Part shown: positions 63,382-64,000 of the stretch, piece by piece
Layout: each line of letters opens with the position of its first letter
Numbering within the stretch: the stretch's first letter is position 1
Assembly: GCF_042752395.1 (NCBI RefSeq)
Contig: NZ_JBHYXZ010000011.1
Coordinates: forward strand, 31,343-95,342
DNA from: Actinosynnema sp042752395
GTDB taxonomy: Bacteria > Actinomycetota > Actinomycetes > Mycobacteriales > Pseudonocardiaceae
DNA: 64,000 nt
Direction: 5' to 3'
Notes under the pieces: model-generated
Databases searched by the model: none
Seen by the model: only the letters and a program-made list of their open reading frames with translations
Told to the model about the DNA's origin: nothing
Made by a program: the position numbers and the translations under genes

Positions 63382-64000
63382 TCACCGTCGGCAGCCTCTT
63401 CACCGGCTACGGCGGCCTGGACCAAGCGGTGCACGCCGTGCTCGGTGGCCGGCTCGCCTGGGTATCCGACATCGACCCCGGTGCGAACGCGCTCTTGGCG
63501 CACCGCTACCCCGACGTGCCCAACCTCGGCGACGTATCGACGGTCGACTGGTCGCAGGTCGAACCGGTGGACGTGCTCGCTGGCGGCTTCCCGTGCACCG
63601 ACGTGTCGTCCGCAGGCCGGCGCGCCGGCCTGCACGCCGGGACTCGCTCCGGGCTGTGGATCCAGATGGCCCGCGCCATCGACGCGCTGAACCCCCCGAT
63701 GGTCGTGATCGAGAACGTGAGAGGACTGTGCAGTGCCCCGGCACATAGCGAGTTGGAACCCTGCGCGTGGTGTGTGGGAGACGACGAAGGTGTCCCTCTG
63801 CGGGCACTCGGAGCTGTTCTCGGCGACCTGGCCGACCTCGGGTATGACGCGCGGTGGTGTGGCCTACGAGCAGCCGACGTGGGAGCCCCCCACGGACGCT
63901 ACCGGGTCTTCATCGTCGCGTTCCCGTGCGGGGGCGCCGGCGGGGGGGGGGGGCGCCCCCCCGCCGGCGCGGGGGGGGCGCGGCGGGGCGCAGCGCGGCG
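63378..64000 (+). CDS. DNA cytosine-5 methyltransferase (truncated by window end)
   Basis: The first 190-odd residues show motif I GSLFTGYGGLDQA, motif IV GGFPCTDVSSAG (catalytic Cys in PC), motif VI VVIENVRGL and motif VIII GRYRVFIVAF. This is a typical C5-cytosine methyltransferase. ATG at 63378 overlaps the previous stop. The last about 70 bases are GC-homopolymer junk, so the real coding sequence is cut near 63930. Target sequence unknown. Confidence 0.88.
   Translation, partial: MITVGSLFTGYGGLDQAVHAVLGGRLAWVSDIDPGANALLAHRYPDVPNLGDVSTVDWSQVEPVDVLAGGFPCTDVSSAGRRAGLHAGTRSGLWIQMARAIDALNPPMVVIENVRGLCSAPAHSELEPCAWCVGDDEGVPLRALGAVLGDLADLGYDARWCGLRAADVGAPHGRYRVFIVAFPCGGAGGGGGRPPAGAGGARRGAAR
63930..64000. 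other. Poly-G/C artefact at window end
   Basis: From about 63930 the sequence becomes runs of G and C like those flanking the three N gaps; it should not be interpreted. Confidence 0.75.

Larger units (their letters stand above)
52038..64000 (+). mobile_element. Prophage or integrative element (incomplete, runs off the window)
   Basis: From the tRNA-like site onward the genes are of phage/ICE type: two XRE regulators sharing an operator, an excisionase-like HTH, exonucleases, a gp3-like recombination directionality factor, DUF5131, DUF1643, DUF2493 and a C5 methyltransferase. They lie in a rightward operon with 1-8 base overlaps. No integrase, terminase or capsid gene is in the window, so type and full extent remain open. 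The left boundary is inferred from the tRNA-like site only. Confidence 0.65.

Overview
The window is very GC-rich actinobacterial DNA (G/C in almost every third codon position, many GTG starts). Content and gene order suggest a Pseudonocardiaceae-type filamentous actinomycete (Saccharothrix/Actinosynnema/Lentzea-like). The coaE - rpsA - polA - pdtaR order matches the conserved mycobacterial coaE/rpsA/polA/pdtaR neighbourhood. No 16S or marker search was possible, so the genus is inference. The sequence is a draft: three 10-N scaffold joins (40509, 48390, 54971), each flanked by poly-G/poly-C junk, lie in intergenic stretches between convergent genes, and similar junk ends the window.

1-22.5 kb is housekeeping core: coaE fused to a GrpB domain, a lipoprotein, rpsA, a methyltransferase and an acetyltransferase. 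Then comes a tightly coupled three-gene unit (degenerate ABC-like ATPase, YhgE/Pip membrane protein, TetR repressor) behind a perfect 22-bp operator. Next are an SDR-like protein and a P-loop kinase pair, a Gfo/Idh/MocA oxidoreductase with a LacI-type operator, a GNAT and HxlR divergon, a small secreted protein, polA, a thioesterase and a lipoprotein. The region closes with a complete branched-chain amino-acid ABC operon (livK-livH-livM-livG-livF, with a large hairpin after livK) and the ANTAR antiterminator pdtaR.

22.5-52 kb is more variable chromosome. It holds two simple-repeat intergenic regions, a thiamine-diphosphate enzyme, DinB, a secreted serine protease, a PI-PLC-like protein, a CoA-binding protein, an MFS pump and an alpha/beta hydrolase. 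It also holds a membrane-anchored NACHT NTPase, recQ coupled to a pentapeptide-repeat protein, an AAA+ ATPase with a possible coupled 60-codon leader ORF, an AraC regulator, a secreted intradiol dioxygenase with a carbohydrate-binding tail, a 50-residue peptide gene beside a scaffold gap, and a TPR-like protein. An Rrf2/NmrA divergon, a TetR-MMPL pump operon under a 40-bp palindrome, a methyltransferase, a hydrolase/HxlR divergon and an internally deleted LysR gene follow.

From about 52.0 kb to the end the character changes. A tRNA 3'-half-like sequence with a 13-bp direct repeat marks a likely integration site. Beyond it lie two XRE regulators whose upstream regions share a CATGACA-N3-CATGACA element, and a rightward operon of at least 15 genes joined by 1-8 base overlaps: XRE repressor, excisionase-like HTH, SLOG/DUF2493, DnaQ-type exonuclease, PD-(D/E)XK nuclease, gp3-like recombination directionality factor, possible clamp-like protein, DUF5131 (Gp37/Gp68), P-loop kinase, DUF1643 and a truncated cytosine-5 methyltransferase. 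This looks like the early/replication-recombination arm of a prophage or integrative element that continues past the window; no integrase is inside it. A recurring theme is apparently leaderless promoters (TANNNT ending 6-7 nt before the start codon) at eleven genes, including polA and recQ.
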